NCBI RefSeq assembly: GCF_024808665.1
Contig: NZ_JANUBZ010000002.1
Location: forward strand, 316,017-380,016
Direction: 5' to 3'
From: Mucilaginibacter empetricola
Lineage (GTDB): Bacteria; Bacteroidota; Bacteroidia; Sphingobacteriales; Sphingobacteriaceae
Length of the DNA: 64,000 bases
The notes under the pieces are model-generated. The model was not told where the DNA came from, ran no database searches, and saw only the letters and a list, made by a program, of their open reading frames with translations. Of the stretch, positions 56,780 through 64,000 are shown in pieces; position 1 is the first letter of the stretch; every line of letters starts with the position of its first letter. Both the position numbers and the translations under genes were made by a program.

Positions 56780-57331
56780 ATGGACACCAACCGCTTATCT
56801 GATACGCTGGCCAAAGCATTGAACCAGCAAATGACCAATGAGGCTCATAATGCCCAGATATACCTGGCATATGCGGCCTGGGCAAGCAGCAAAGGTTACG
56901 ATGGCATTGCCAATTTTATGTTCCGCCACTCCAGCGAAGAGCGAAATCATATGATGAAATTTCTGGAGTATATTTTAAAACGCGGAGCAACTGTTACCGT
57001 CGCAGAAATACCTCATCCTGGTCCCAATCCGTCAAACGTTAATGATTGTTTTGAGAAGGTGTTTCAATCTGAAGTTGAAAATACCAAATCGATATATGAT
57101 ATTGTAAACCTAAGCCTGGAAGAGAAAGACTGGGCCACATGGAATTTTATGCAATGGTTTGTAAAAGAACAAACCGAAGAGGAAACAATGGCGCTTGATC
57201 TGTTGTCTAAAATAAAGATTGCCGGAGGTGCAGCAGCTAAAGATGACGCGCTGTATGCATTGGATAACGATATGGGTAAAACTCCCGACGATGCTACCCT
57301 GGCGCAGGATACGAGTGTACAAAATCCTTGA
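56780..57331 (+). CDS. Ferritin
   Basis: The 183-residue four-helix protein assembles into 24-mers that oxidise and store iron. The ferroxidase residues line up with E. coli FtnA at a constant offset of four: Glu21, Tyr28 (NEAHNAQIYLAYAAW), Glu54, His57 (SSEERNHMM), Glu98, Gln131 and Glu134 (KEQTEEE). No haem-binding Met of bacterioferritin is evident. A C-terminal extension (about 155-183, KDDALYALDNDMGKTPDDAT) is longer than in FtnA. It is cytoplasmic. No Fur-like operator could be identified by eye. Confidence 0.95.
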   Translation: MDTNRLSDTLAKALNQQMTNEAHNAQIYLAYAAWASSKGYDGIANFMFRHSSEERNHMMKFLEYILKRGATVTVAEIPHPGPNPSNVNDCFEKVFQSEVENTKSIYDIVNLSLEEKDWATWNFMQWFVKEQTEEETMALDLLSKIKIAGGAAAKDDALYALDNDMGKTPDDATLAQDTSVQNP

Positions 57332-57505
57332 TTATAAGGATGTTTTAAATTTTCTTTTTTTGTTGATGGTGTAAACGCGGAATTTCTTACTCAGAAACGG
57401 CAGGGAGTTGATGGAAATTTAATTATATGAACCTGTTTTAAAGCAATTTTATAATTGGCACGTATTATGCAATAGTAATATCAAACTATTGAAAATAGGC
57501 CCATT

Positions 57506-57646
57506 ATGAAAGTACTTCATGAACATCATATTAATGATCAGGCGATAAAACAGCTATTGTTTTGGGTGATGGTTGTTTTATGTTTGGTTGTGGCGCTGTC
57601 TGTGGGGATGATGATTGTTAATTGGAGTTTAAATACCCGTATATAA
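57506..57646 (+). CDS. Small single-span membrane protein (46 aa)
   Basis: An ATG frame of 46 codons. It has a short polar start (MKVLHEHHINDQAIKQ), then one hydrophobic helix (residues 17-38, LLFWVMVVLCLVVALSVGMM) and a short tail WSLNTRI. The membrane span, ATG start and location in an otherwise empty gap support a real small protein, but there is no family to compare. It lies between ferritin and the convergent esterase gene. Confidence 0.45.
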   Translation: MKVLHEHHINDQAIKQLLFWVMVVLCLVVALSVGMMIVNWSLNTRI

Positions 57647-57682
57647 ATTGCCGGACAAGCAGCTTTACAATTTCGGTGCCTT

Positions 57683-58411
57683 TTACAAATAAACATTTAC
57701 CATTTGCCGCCATGATTTGGCACGATGCATCTCGCTGTCCCATGCATGTAGTGTTGATTTTGCTTCTTTTTCGAGCAAAAGCTGTTGCATTAAAAGGTTG
57801 CTTTCATACAAAACATCATCACGTCCTATAACCAAAACAATCTCCAGCGCTCTAATCTGTTTCAATGTGTTGTAGTCGGTTAAATTTTTAATGTATTGCA
57901 GGGGCATATTAAAGTAGATGTTTTCATCCCAATAGCCATTAAATAAATCATCATAATGAGCAATATGAGTAGTAAGATCATACCGACCGCTCATAGAAAC
58001 CACCTTGTTAAACAAAGCAGGATATTTCAAAGCAAAATTTAACGCGTGATAGCCGCCTAAACTAGAGCCGGCAGCAATTATAAATGAGCCGGGATTTTTT
58101 TGGTGGATAAAGGGGATTACCTCGCCGATAATATAGTGCTCATATTTAATATGGGCCAATATTCTTTGTGAGGGATGTAAATGCTGGTTGTAAAAGCTTT
58201 GTGCATCATAACTGTCAACGCAAAAAACTTGCACGTAACCTTTATCAATTTTATCGCGCAAAACATCAATTACTTTCCAGTTCTCGTAATCGTAGAACCG
58301 GCCCATCCGCGGAGGGAAAAAAAGGATGGAAGCTCCTGCGTTTCCAAACACAAGTATCTCCATATCTTTCTGAAGCGCAGGGCTATACCAGCTTACATAT
58401 TCCCGTTTCAT
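57683..58411 (-). CDS. Esterase-family alpha/beta hydrolase
   Basis: The 242-residue product has no signal peptide. The nucleophile elbow is GSSLG with Ser117, followed by GYHALNFALKYPALFNKVVS, typical of esterase D/Fes-like proteins (putative esterase family). The acid is likely in LVIGRDDVLYE, and His near the end (HAWDSEMHRAKSW) completes the triad. The early line ILFFPPRMGRFYDYENWKVI is also family-like. It hydrolyses an unknown ester. It lies 35 bases behind the SGNH hydrolase gene, so the two hydrolases are an operon. Confidence 0.9.
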   Translation of the reverse strand: MKREYVSWYSPALQKDMEILVFGNAGASILFFPPRMGRFYDYENWKVIDVLRDKIDKGYVQVFCVDSYDAQSFYNQHLHPSQRILAHIKYEHYIIGEVIPFIHQKNPGSFIIAAGSSLGGYHALNFALKYPALFNKVVSMSGRYDLTTHIAHYDDLFNGYWDENIYFNMPLQYIKNLTDYNTLKQIRALEIVLVIGRDDVLYESNLLMQQLLLEKEAKSTLHAWDSEMHRAKSWRQMVNVYL

Positions 58412-58446
58412 GTTGATGAGTGCAAGATGGTTGGATTAAATGTAGT

Positions 58447-59058
58447 TTAGGTTAATTCAGTATGAAAGTTCTCCATAAGTTTTGCTGAAACAATTTCTTT
58501 CCAAAGCGAATAACCAATGCTGCTTAAATGAAGGCCATCATTTTCAAAATATTCTTTGGCCGGATGTCCGCTTTTATCCAGCATACTGTTAAATATATTA
58601 ATAAATTTCCAGTTGGCATCCATCCGGATAATTTCATTTTCAATAATGCTGTTGGCGTATCTTAAATTATCAGCAATTTTCCATCGGGCAACGCTGGGTT
58701 TAATTGATATAAAATAACAAGGAATTTCGCCAAAACGACTGTGGATTTTTTGAGCCAGCTGCTGAAAGAAAATAAAAACCTCTTCGGGGTGCCTGCCATC
58801 GCCCAGGTCATTATCTCCGGCATAAACCACTATTGATTTGGGGTTGTAAGGTGCTACCGTGCGGTCAAAGAACCAGGTGCATGCAGCCAGGGTCGATCCG
58901 CCAAAACCCAGATTAACGGGATCCAAGGCTTTAAAATCTTCCTTTAACGTACTCCATAACCTTATGGACGAGCTGCCATAAAATAGGGTAGCGGGGATGT
59001 AATTTAATTGCAACCTTTCTTTTTCCAGGCGTTTAACCTCGTCTTCGTACCAGAACAT
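58447..59058 (-). CDS. SGNH/GDSL-family hydrolase
   Basis: The 203-residue product has no signal peptide. Block I reads YGSSSIRLW (nucleophile Ser30; the usual GDS aspartate is Ser here), block II NLGFGGS, block III GDND (Asn83) and block V DGLHLS with the catalytic Asp and His. The opening FWYEDEVKRLEKERLQL, then LFYGSSSIRLW, is typical of a Bacteroidota subgroup that deacetylates sugars or lysolipids. Cytoplasmic location is predicted. It starts a two-gene leftward operon with the esterase gene. TACCTTTG on the minus strand (59083-59090) is a good -7 box with a leader of about 20 bases. Confidence 0.9.
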   Translation of the reverse strand: MFWYEDEVKRLEKERLQLNYIPATLFYGSSSIRLWSTLKEDFKALDPVNLGFGGSTLAACTWFFDRTVAPYNPKSIVVYAGDNDLGDGRHPEEVFIFFQQLAQKIHSRFGEIPCYFISIKPSVARWKIADNLRYANSIIENEIIRMDANWKFINIFNSMLDKSGHPAKEYFENDGLHLSSIGYSLWKEIVSAKLMENFHTELT

Positions 59059-59082
59059 AATGACTTTTTAAATTAATGGACT

Positions 59083-59090
59083 CAAAGGTA
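59083..59090 (-). promoter_or_regulatory. -7 box of the SGNH hydrolase-esterase operon
   Basis: Minus-strand TACCTTTG matches TAnnTTTG exactly, about 25 bases before the ATG. Confidence 0.5.
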
Positions 59091-59099
59091 ATTATTTGT

Positions 59100-59275
59100 A
59101 GGGAGAACAGAGAGTCAAGATGCAAGAGTCAAGAAGCAAGAGGATAAATTAATCGAGTTCTAACTTTTTTCTATATCCTAATGTATTGCTTCCAGCCTCC
59201 GATCTTTAACTCCCTTTTCGACTTTCTATTCTTGACTCTTGTTTCTTGGCTCTTGACTTCTGACTACTCCTACCT
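59100..59275. repeat. AGTCAAGA-word inverted repeat
   Basis: The left arm (59110-59141) has AGAGTCAAGA, GCAAGAGTCAAGAAGCAAGA. The right arm (59230-59259) has CTTGACTCTTG, TTTCTTGGCTCTTGACT. These are degenerate inverted words separated by about 90 bases, in the divergent spacer between the SGNH operon and the helicase gene. Confidence 0.55.
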
Positions 59276-59289
59276 CCAACTAAAAAAAC

Positions 59290-59297
59290 TATCTTTG
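59290..59297 (+). promoter_or_regulatory. -7 box of the helicase gene, leaderless arrangement
   Basis: TATCTTTG, identical to the box before pyrC, followed by CGCC and the ATG at 59302. Confidence 0.6.
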
Positions 59298-59301
59298 CGC
59301 C

Positions 59302-60645
59302 ATGGGTGTAACTTTTGAGGATTTTAAATTTAACCGGCAAATTCTGAATGCCATAGCCGATGCCGGTTATACTGAAGCTACGCCTATTCAGCAAAAAGCC
59401 ATTCCACCCATATTAAACGGACAGGATGTAATGGGCATAGCACAAACAGGTACTGGTAAAACCGCGGCTTATGTGTTGCCCATTATTATGAAACTGAAAT
59501 ATGCGCAGGGAGATCACGCCCGCGCATTAATTGTTTCGCCTACGCGCGAGTTGGCTATGCAGATTGAAGAAAATGTAAAAACCTTTGCTGCAAATACCGA
59601 TTTAAGAGTAGTAGTACTTTATGGAGGGCTTGGTCCTAAAACACAAATAGAGCAAATAAATAAAGGGGTTGATATTATTGTGGCCACACCGGGCCGCTTT
59701 ATGGATATTTACCTGGCCGGTCATATTGTTACCAAAACGTTGCAGGTGCTGGTGCTTGACGAAGCCGATAAAATGATGGATATGGGCTTTATGCCCCAAA
59801 TAAACCGGATATTGGAAGTGGTACCGGTAAAAAGGCAAAACCTGTTGTTTTCGGCTACCATGTCTGATAAAATTCATGAGCTATCCAACAATTTTTTGGA
59901 GTTCCCAACAATAATTGAGGTAACGCCACAGGCTACTCCGGCGCAAACTGTTGATCAGCAATTGTATTATGTGCCTAATGTTAAAACTAAAATTAACCTG
60001 CTAAAAAAACTGCTGGACATTGAGGACGATATCAAAAAACTATTGATTTTTTGTAAAACCCGTGTTGCTGCCGAGGATGTATACAAGTTTTTACTTCGCA
60101 AGTTTGGCGAAAAAGAGGTGAAGGTGTTGCACGCTAATAAAGGCCAAAATACCCGTATCAATGCTATTAATGCTTTTAAGAGCGATGAGGTGAAAATACT
60201 GGTGGCTACTGATGTTGCCTCACGGGGTATTGATGTAAGCGATGTTAGCCATGTTATAAATTTTGATGTGCCGGTGGTAATTGAGGATTATGTGCATCGC
60301 ATTGGGCGTACCGGACGCGCCTTTCAATCGGGTGTGGCGGTTACCTTTTGTAATCCGGCAGAGGAAGCTTATGTACGTAAAATTGAAAAACTGATAAGGC
60401 AAAGCATCCCGGTAAAGGATATTCCTGCTGATGTGTTCATCGAGGAAACTCCTTACGAAGAAAGACAGGATCAGGCCAGGGAAATTGATATGCAGAAACG
60501 TAAGGAAGACCCTGAGTTTAAAGGAGCCTTTCACGAAAAAAAAACGCTTAATCAGCATAAAAAATTTGACGCTAAAAAAGCCAAGGCTCAAGGCTCATTT
60601 GGTGCTAAAGGCAAATCAGGTCGATCATTTAAGAAAAAGCATTAG
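59302..60645 (+). CDS. DEAD-box RNA helicase, RhlE-like
   Basis: The 447-residue product has all core motifs in order: Q motif TPIQQKAIP (27-35), motif I AQTGTGKT (47-54), PTRELA, DEAD in VLDEADKMMDMGF, SAT, and the second domain with ATDVASRGID and HRIGRTGR. A basic tail (about 395-447, KRKEDPEFKGAF through KGKSGRSFKKKH) should help bind RNA. It unwinds structured RNA during ribosome assembly or cold adaptation. The TATCTTTG box lies four bases before the ATG, so the mRNA is probably leaderless. A small membrane gene, gldC and another membrane gene follow on the same strand after 43 bases. Confidence 0.95.
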   Translation: MGVTFEDFKFNRQILNAIADAGYTEATPIQQKAIPPILNGQDVMGIAQTGTGKTAAYVLPIIMKLKYAQGDHARALIVSPTRELAMQIEENVKTFAANTDLRVVVLYGGLGPKTQIEQINKGVDIIVATPGRFMDIYLAGHIVTKTLQVLVLDEADKMMDMGFMPQINRILEVVPVKRQNLLFSATMSDKIHELSNNFLEFPTIIEVTPQATPAQTVDQQLYYVPNVKTKINLLKKLLDIEDDIKKLLIFCKTRVAAEDVYKFLLRKFGEKEVKVLHANKGQNTRINAINAFKSDEVKILVATDVASRGIDVSDVSHVINFDVPVVIEDYVHRIGRTGRAFQSGVAVTFCNPAEEAYVRKIEKLIRQSIPVKDIPADVFIEETPYEERQDQAREIDMQKRKEDPEFKGAFHEKKTLNQHKKFDAKKAKAQGSFGAKGKSGRSFKKKH

Positions 60646-60688
60646 GAGATGCATCCTGCATTCCTGATTAATAAAATACATTGATAAC

Positions 60689-60955
60689 ATGAAATTAAGA
60701 ATCACTCCGCTCAACTTTGCCAGTGCATTTTTTTTATTCCTGGCGGTTTATAGCTGGATTTATGGCGTGAAAATATCAGGCGCTAAGTTTTTGCATTTTA
60801 ATGGCATTATTGGGTGGATATTTCTTCTATTTGCTTTCGTAGTGTCATTTATGGATATAATGTTCAGGAATTTCTTTCCGCAAACCAAAAAAGTATGGAT
60901 AGTAGAGCTAAGCTTTATAACTTTGGCGGCTATTATATTTTTACTTGTTAAATGA
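60689..60955 (+). CDS. Small three-helix membrane protein
   Basis: The 88-residue product has three hydrophobic segments (about residues 9-26, 38-58 and 70-87) and few charges apart from MFRNFFPQTKKVW between the last two. No family is recognised. It lies 43 bases after the helicase gene and 8 bases before gldC, so it is probably co-transcribed with gldC. This spacing hints at a role near the envelope or gliding machinery, but that is inferred from position only. The ATG opens MKLRITPLNF. Confidence 0.75.
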   Translation: MKLRITPLNFASAFFLFLAVYSWIYGVKISGAKFLHFNGIIGWIFLLFAFVVSFMDIMFRNFFPQTKKVWIVELSFITLAAIIFLLVK

Positions 60956-60963
60956 TTTTTTAA

Positions 60964-61296
60964 ATGAAAAAAGCCGAAATAAAGCTTACAATTGAATTAG
61001 ATGATAATAACGTTCCCGAAAGTATTATGTGGGAATCAACCGATGCGCAAAATAAAGAAGCGCTTCCGGTAAAATCAATGATGCTTGCACTTTGGGATCA
61101 GAACTATAAAAATACATTACGTATTGATTTATGGACAAAAGATATGCCCGTTGATGAAATGAAGCGGTTTTTTTACGAAACCCTGCAAACCATGGGCGAT
61201 AGCTTTTTACGCGCCACCGGCGAAACAAATATTGTTGAAGATCTGCGCGACTATTGCGCCCATTTTGCAGATAAGATGGAAATAAGTCAAAAATAA
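60964..61296 (+). CDS. gldC: Gliding motility-associated protein GldC
   Basis: The 110-residue cytoplasmic product matches my memory of GldC closely: KAEIKLTIELDDNNVPESIM, then MMLALWDQNYKNTLRIDLWT and KDMPVDEMKRFFYETLQTMG, ending YCAHFADKM. GldC enhances gliding in Flavobacterium johnsoniae but is not part of the T9SS core, and it occurs in many non-gliding Bacteroidota, where its role is unknown. No gldB or other gld gene is next to it in this window. It sits between two small membrane protein genes with gaps of 8 and 2 bases, making a three-gene operon behind the helicase. Confidence 0.9.
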   Translation: MKKAEIKLTIELDDNNVPESIMWESTDAQNKEALPVKSMMLALWDQNYKNTLRIDLWTKDMPVDEMKRFFYETLQTMGDSFLRATGETNIVEDLRDYCAHFADKMEISQK

Positions 61297-61298
61297 CA

Positions 61299-61715
61299 AT
61301 GCGTCTTAGCTCGTTAATTTCCTTTATCGGCTTTGTTATTTTAATTGCCGGCACCTATTGTCCTATCCTTCATCCTTTTATTGGCAACTGGAATGTTTAC
61401 GATGGTAATAGGCCTTATGGCATAGTTATTTTATTGGTTGCCATAGTTGGTATAATAGGTACGGTATTTAATCAACCTAAAATAACACGTATGGCAGCCT
61501 GGTTTTCTTTGGTGCTGGTAGTTTTATTCTATTTGCTGGCGCTTTTAAAAGTTCACACGTCATTCAGCTTCATCCCGTTCCGCTCGGTGGCTGACTATCT
61601 ATCCGGAAAAATAAGATTCAAATGGGGATGGTTTTTGTTGTTTGGTGGCTCAGTATTGGCCCTGGCGGGAGCTTCATTCAAAAAAAGCAAAAGTTTTTCG
61701 AGACCGTTGGCATAA
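61299..61715 (+). CDS. Four-helix membrane protein of unknown function
   Basis: The 138-residue product has hydrophobic segments near residues 3-23, 39-60, 65-82 and 104-125. The first loop, TYCPILHPFIGNWNVYDGNR, is hydrophilic and likely outside. It begins two bases after the stop of gldC, so it is translationally linked to it. No named family is recognised. The linkage with gldC and another small membrane protein suggests they form a functional set. Confidence 0.78.
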   Translation: MRLSSLISFIGFVILIAGTYCPILHPFIGNWNVYDGNRPYGIVILLVAIVGIIGTVFNQPKITRMAAWFSLVLVVLFYLLALLKVHTSFSFIPFRSVADYLSGKIRFKWGWFLLFGGSVLALAGASFKKSKSFSRPLA

Positions 61716-61817
61716 ATCAAAAATGGTCCATTTTGTGGACTTGTTTTTGCTTGCAGTTTAAACGAATACAGTTTAAATTAATTTTTAACATATTTGTATT
61801 CCTTTAAAAAACATTAA

Positions 61818-64000
61818 ATGCTAAGATTTTCTTTCAGGCAACAGGTATTTGTCGGTTTCACCGCATCTGTAATTCTGGTTTTAATTGTAGGTGTCCTCTC
61901 TTATCAAAGTATCAACCAACTCCGCGGCGACTCTGCATTAGTTGATCACACTCAAAAGGTTATCAAAACGTCAACTAACTTACTGCAAATGATGACGGAT
62001 GCCGAAACAGGAATGCGTGGTTACATTGCTACAAACAACAAGGTATTTCTTGATCCGTATAATGCCGCGCTCCCTCGTATCCACAGTGATATAGAACTGT
62101 TGAAGAGCCTAATTGCTGATAATCCCCTTGAAGTAAAAAGAGTTGATTCATTGAGCGCTTTTGTAAGCCTTCAGTTAGATATTCTGAAACAGAATATTGA
62201 TGCCCGGCCTACCCAGGGTTTAGATTTTATGGTTCAGCACGCTACCCTTCTCAACGGGAAGCATAATATGGACGAAGTAAGGTCCTTAGTTGATAATATA
62301 AGAGACACCGAAAACAAGCTGCTTGCAATAAGAAAAGCAAGCTCAGAGAATGCTTCATCGGCGGCGCTCGACGTTATAGTTACCGGCTCACTTGTTTTCC
62401 TCATCATTATTATTGTGTTGTTCTTTTACATCCAGGGAACTTTTGAACAGCAAAAAATAGTTGAACACAATATAAAGATAGCCAACAATGAGTTGGAAAA
62501 GGTACTGACAGAAAATCGCGCTCAAAACTGGCTGCTTATAGGCACCGGTTTACTGAATGAGAAAATGCAGGGGCAGCAAAGTGAACGGGAGCTGAGCGAC
62601 AATATTTTAACAGAGATTTGCAACTACGTAAAGGCCCAAACAGGTACGTTTTATTTGTTTAACGAAGATTCGGAATTACTGGAGTTTTATGCATCCTACG
62701 CTTTTAGCAATCTTAACGCCATTAAAAAGACGGTTAAACTTGCCGAGGGTTGGATTGGGCAGGTGGCAAAAGAACAAAAATCGGCCATCATAAAGGGTAA
62801 ACTAAACAACAAACTCGAGCTGGCATCTTCTATTGTTTATAATGAACTGGCGGAAAGCATTATTGTACCTTTCTTTTTCGATAAAAAATTAAAAGGTGTT
62901 ATAGAGATTGGTTTCAGTAGTGAATTATCTGAAACCAGCAAAAGCTATATCTTAACTGTAGCCGATGATATCGGCATAGCCGTCAACACAGCTCAGGCAC
63001 GTACCATAATGCACGAGCTACTGTTGCAGGTGCAACAACAAACGGAAGAATTGGAAGCACAGCAGGAAGAAATGCGTGTTACCAATGAAGAGCTGTTGAG
63101 TAAAACCGAATTATTACAGGCATCGGAAGAAGAACTCAGGGTGCAACAGGAGGAACTACGCACCACAAATGCCGAACTGGAAGAAAAAGCCAGTTTGCTG
63201 GAAGAGAAAAATCAGGCTATTGAAGAGGCGCGCGGCGCAATTAATCAAAAGGTATTGGAGCTGGAAACTACCGGTAAATATAAATCGGAGTTTTTGGCCA
63301 ATATGAGTCACGAGTTACGCACACCGCTAAACAGTATATTAGTTTTGGCCCGCATATTAAAAGACAACAAGCCGGCCAACCTTTCGGAAGATCAGATAAA
63401 ATATGCCAGCGTAATATTTAATGCCGGTAATGATTTGCTTACGCTTATCAACGATATTCTTGATCTCTCCAAAATAGAATCGGGAAAGCTCGAACTACAA
63501 AACGAAGACATACCCATAGGAGATATCTTGCACGATATGGAAATGCTGTTTATTGAGGTGGCCCGTAAAAAGAAGATAAAATATACCATCAATACATCAC
63601 CTAATGTACCGGCAAATATATTTATCGATAAGGTGCGTGTTGAACAGGTAATTAAAAACCTGCTTTCAAATGCGTTTAAATTCACACCAGATAAAGGCCT
63701 TATTGATATTAACGTTACCCACAACGAAGAACGTCAAACGGTAAGCTTCGGCATAAAAGATACTGGTATAGGGATAGCACCCGAAAAACAAAAATTAATA
63801 TTCGAAGCCTTTCAACAAGCTGACGGGTCAACCAGCCGTAAATACGGCGGTACAGGTTTGGGTCTTTCCATCAGCCGCGAGCTGGCGGCCTTGCTCGGCG
63901 GCAAAATTACCTTAACCAGCGAACCGGGTATGGGAAGCGAGTTTGTGTTAATAATTCCGGTAAAAGCACCTTTGGCAGGCGACCCTGTTGCTAATTTGCC
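61818..64000 (+). CDS. CHASE3-GAF hybrid-type sensor histidine kinase (3' end outside the window)
   Basis: The frame is open for 727 codons to the window edge. In order it has a membrane helix (about 11-30), a CHASE3 sensor with MTDAETGMRGYIATNNKVFL, a second membrane helix (near 195-215) and a GAF domain (about 250-400). A long coiled coil of EELxxxxEEL repeats follows, then HisKA with NMSHELRTPLNSIL (phospho-His) and HATPase_c with NLLSNAFKFT, DTGIGI and GGTGLGLSIS. It senses a periplasmic or membrane signal and autophosphorylates. This architecture usually continues into receiver domains, so it is probably a hybrid kinase. No operon partner is visible. Confidence 0.93.
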   Translation, partial: MLRFSFRQQVFVGFTASVILVLIVGVLSYQSINQLRGDSALVDHTQKVIKTSTNLLQMMTDAETGMRGYIATNNKVFLDPYNAALPRIHSDIELLKSLIADNPLEVKRVDSLSAFVSLQLDILKQNIDARPTQGLDFMVQHATLLNGKHNMDEVRSLVDNIRDTENKLLAIRKASSENASSAALDVIVTGSLVFLIIIIVLFFYIQGTFEQQKIVEHNIKIANNELEKVLTENRAQNWLLIGTGLLNEKMQGQQSERELSDNILTEICNYVKAQTGTFYLFNEDSELLEFYASYAFSNLNAIKKTVKLAEGWIGQVAKEQKSAIIKGKLNNKLELASSIVYNELAESIIVPFFFDKKLKGVIEIGFSSELSETSKSYILTVADDIGIAVNTAQARTIMHELLLQVQQQTEELEAQQEEMRVTNEELLSKTELLQASEEELRVQQEELRTTNAELEEKASLLEEKNQAIEEARGAINQKVLELETTGKYKSEFLANMSHELRTPLNSILVLARILKDNKPANLSEDQIKYASVIFNAGNDLLTLINDILDLSKIESGKLELQNEDIPIGDILHDMEMLFIEVARKKKIKYTINTSPNVPANIFIDKVRVEQVIKNLLSNAFKFTPDKGLIDINVTHNEERQTVSFGIKDTGIGIAPEKQKLIFEAFQQADGSTSRKYGGTGLGLSISRELAALLGGKITLTSEPGMGSEFVLIIPVKAPLAGDPVANL

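Overview
The window looks like chromosomal DNA of a Bacteroidota bacterium, most likely a Sphingobacteriaceae member such as Mucilaginibacter or Pedobacter. The evidence is a gldC gene, a DUF2723 protein, many secreted glycan-active enzymes, YtxH and Smr/DUF2027 proteins, and several promoters of the Bacteroidota type (-7 box TAnnTTTG) with little use of Shine-Dalgarno sites. Assignment to a genus is inference. No rRNA, CRISPR array, prophage or conventional IS element was seen.

Left end (1-3.6 kb): an accessory patch. Tandem leftovers of a REP-associated tyrosine transposase (RAYT) fill 1-299. Three small genes of unknown function follow, then an intact RAYT gene at 2223-2750 whose own 5' end (88 bp) and 3' end (192 bp) are tandemly duplicated around REP hairpins. 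A 185-bp palindromic element sits beside it, then tRNA-Val(TAC). From 3.7 to 20.4 kb come mostly single genes and short operons: a thioredoxin-like protein, a 2OG-Fe(II) oxygenase, cysS, a large DUF2723 membrane protein, a type III polyketide synthase with an ICMT-type methyltransferase, an ECF sigma/small protein/clpP operon, an MFS exporter with a GH29 fucosidase, and a LiaF-like protein. From 20.5 to 25.5 kb: lysC and lysA (lysine pathway), a lipoprotein, an SDR and a HAD phosphatase. From 26 to 38 kb: cspA, YtxH, an M1 peptidase, an Smr protein, two large secreted carbohydrate-related proteins and a creatininase-like protein. From 38 to 48 kb: an AlkZ-like protein, AhpD-like, NTF2-like and AraC genes, a polysaccharide deacetylase, a dual-specificity phosphatase, an acyltransferase, a GT39 and a GH20. 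From 48 to 64 kb: pyrC, a WYL/EVE/SRPBCC/GyrI-like operon whose last gene is broken by a stop codon, a Tat-exported asparaginase, cutC, two VOC proteins, ferritin, two hydrolases, a DEAD-box helicase, gldC with membrane neighbours, and a CHASE3-GAF histidine kinase that runs off the edge.

The most striking content lies between genes. Several families of palindromic repeats occupy the intergenic spaces, and they are nested. Three copies of a ~190-bp MITE-like element each sit in or beside a REP palindrome with apparent target duplications (11, 18 and 22 bp). Three copies of a 32-34-bp mini-repeat each interrupt another palindromic repeat, and matching uninterrupted versions are present in this same window. 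Other spacers hold long imperfect inverted repeats made of degenerate short words. A compact two-hairpin small RNA is predicted at 29482-29549. At least five genes have TAnnTTTG only 3-5 bases before ATG, which predicts leaderless mRNAs. All functions are read from sequence motifs by eye; no database search was possible.
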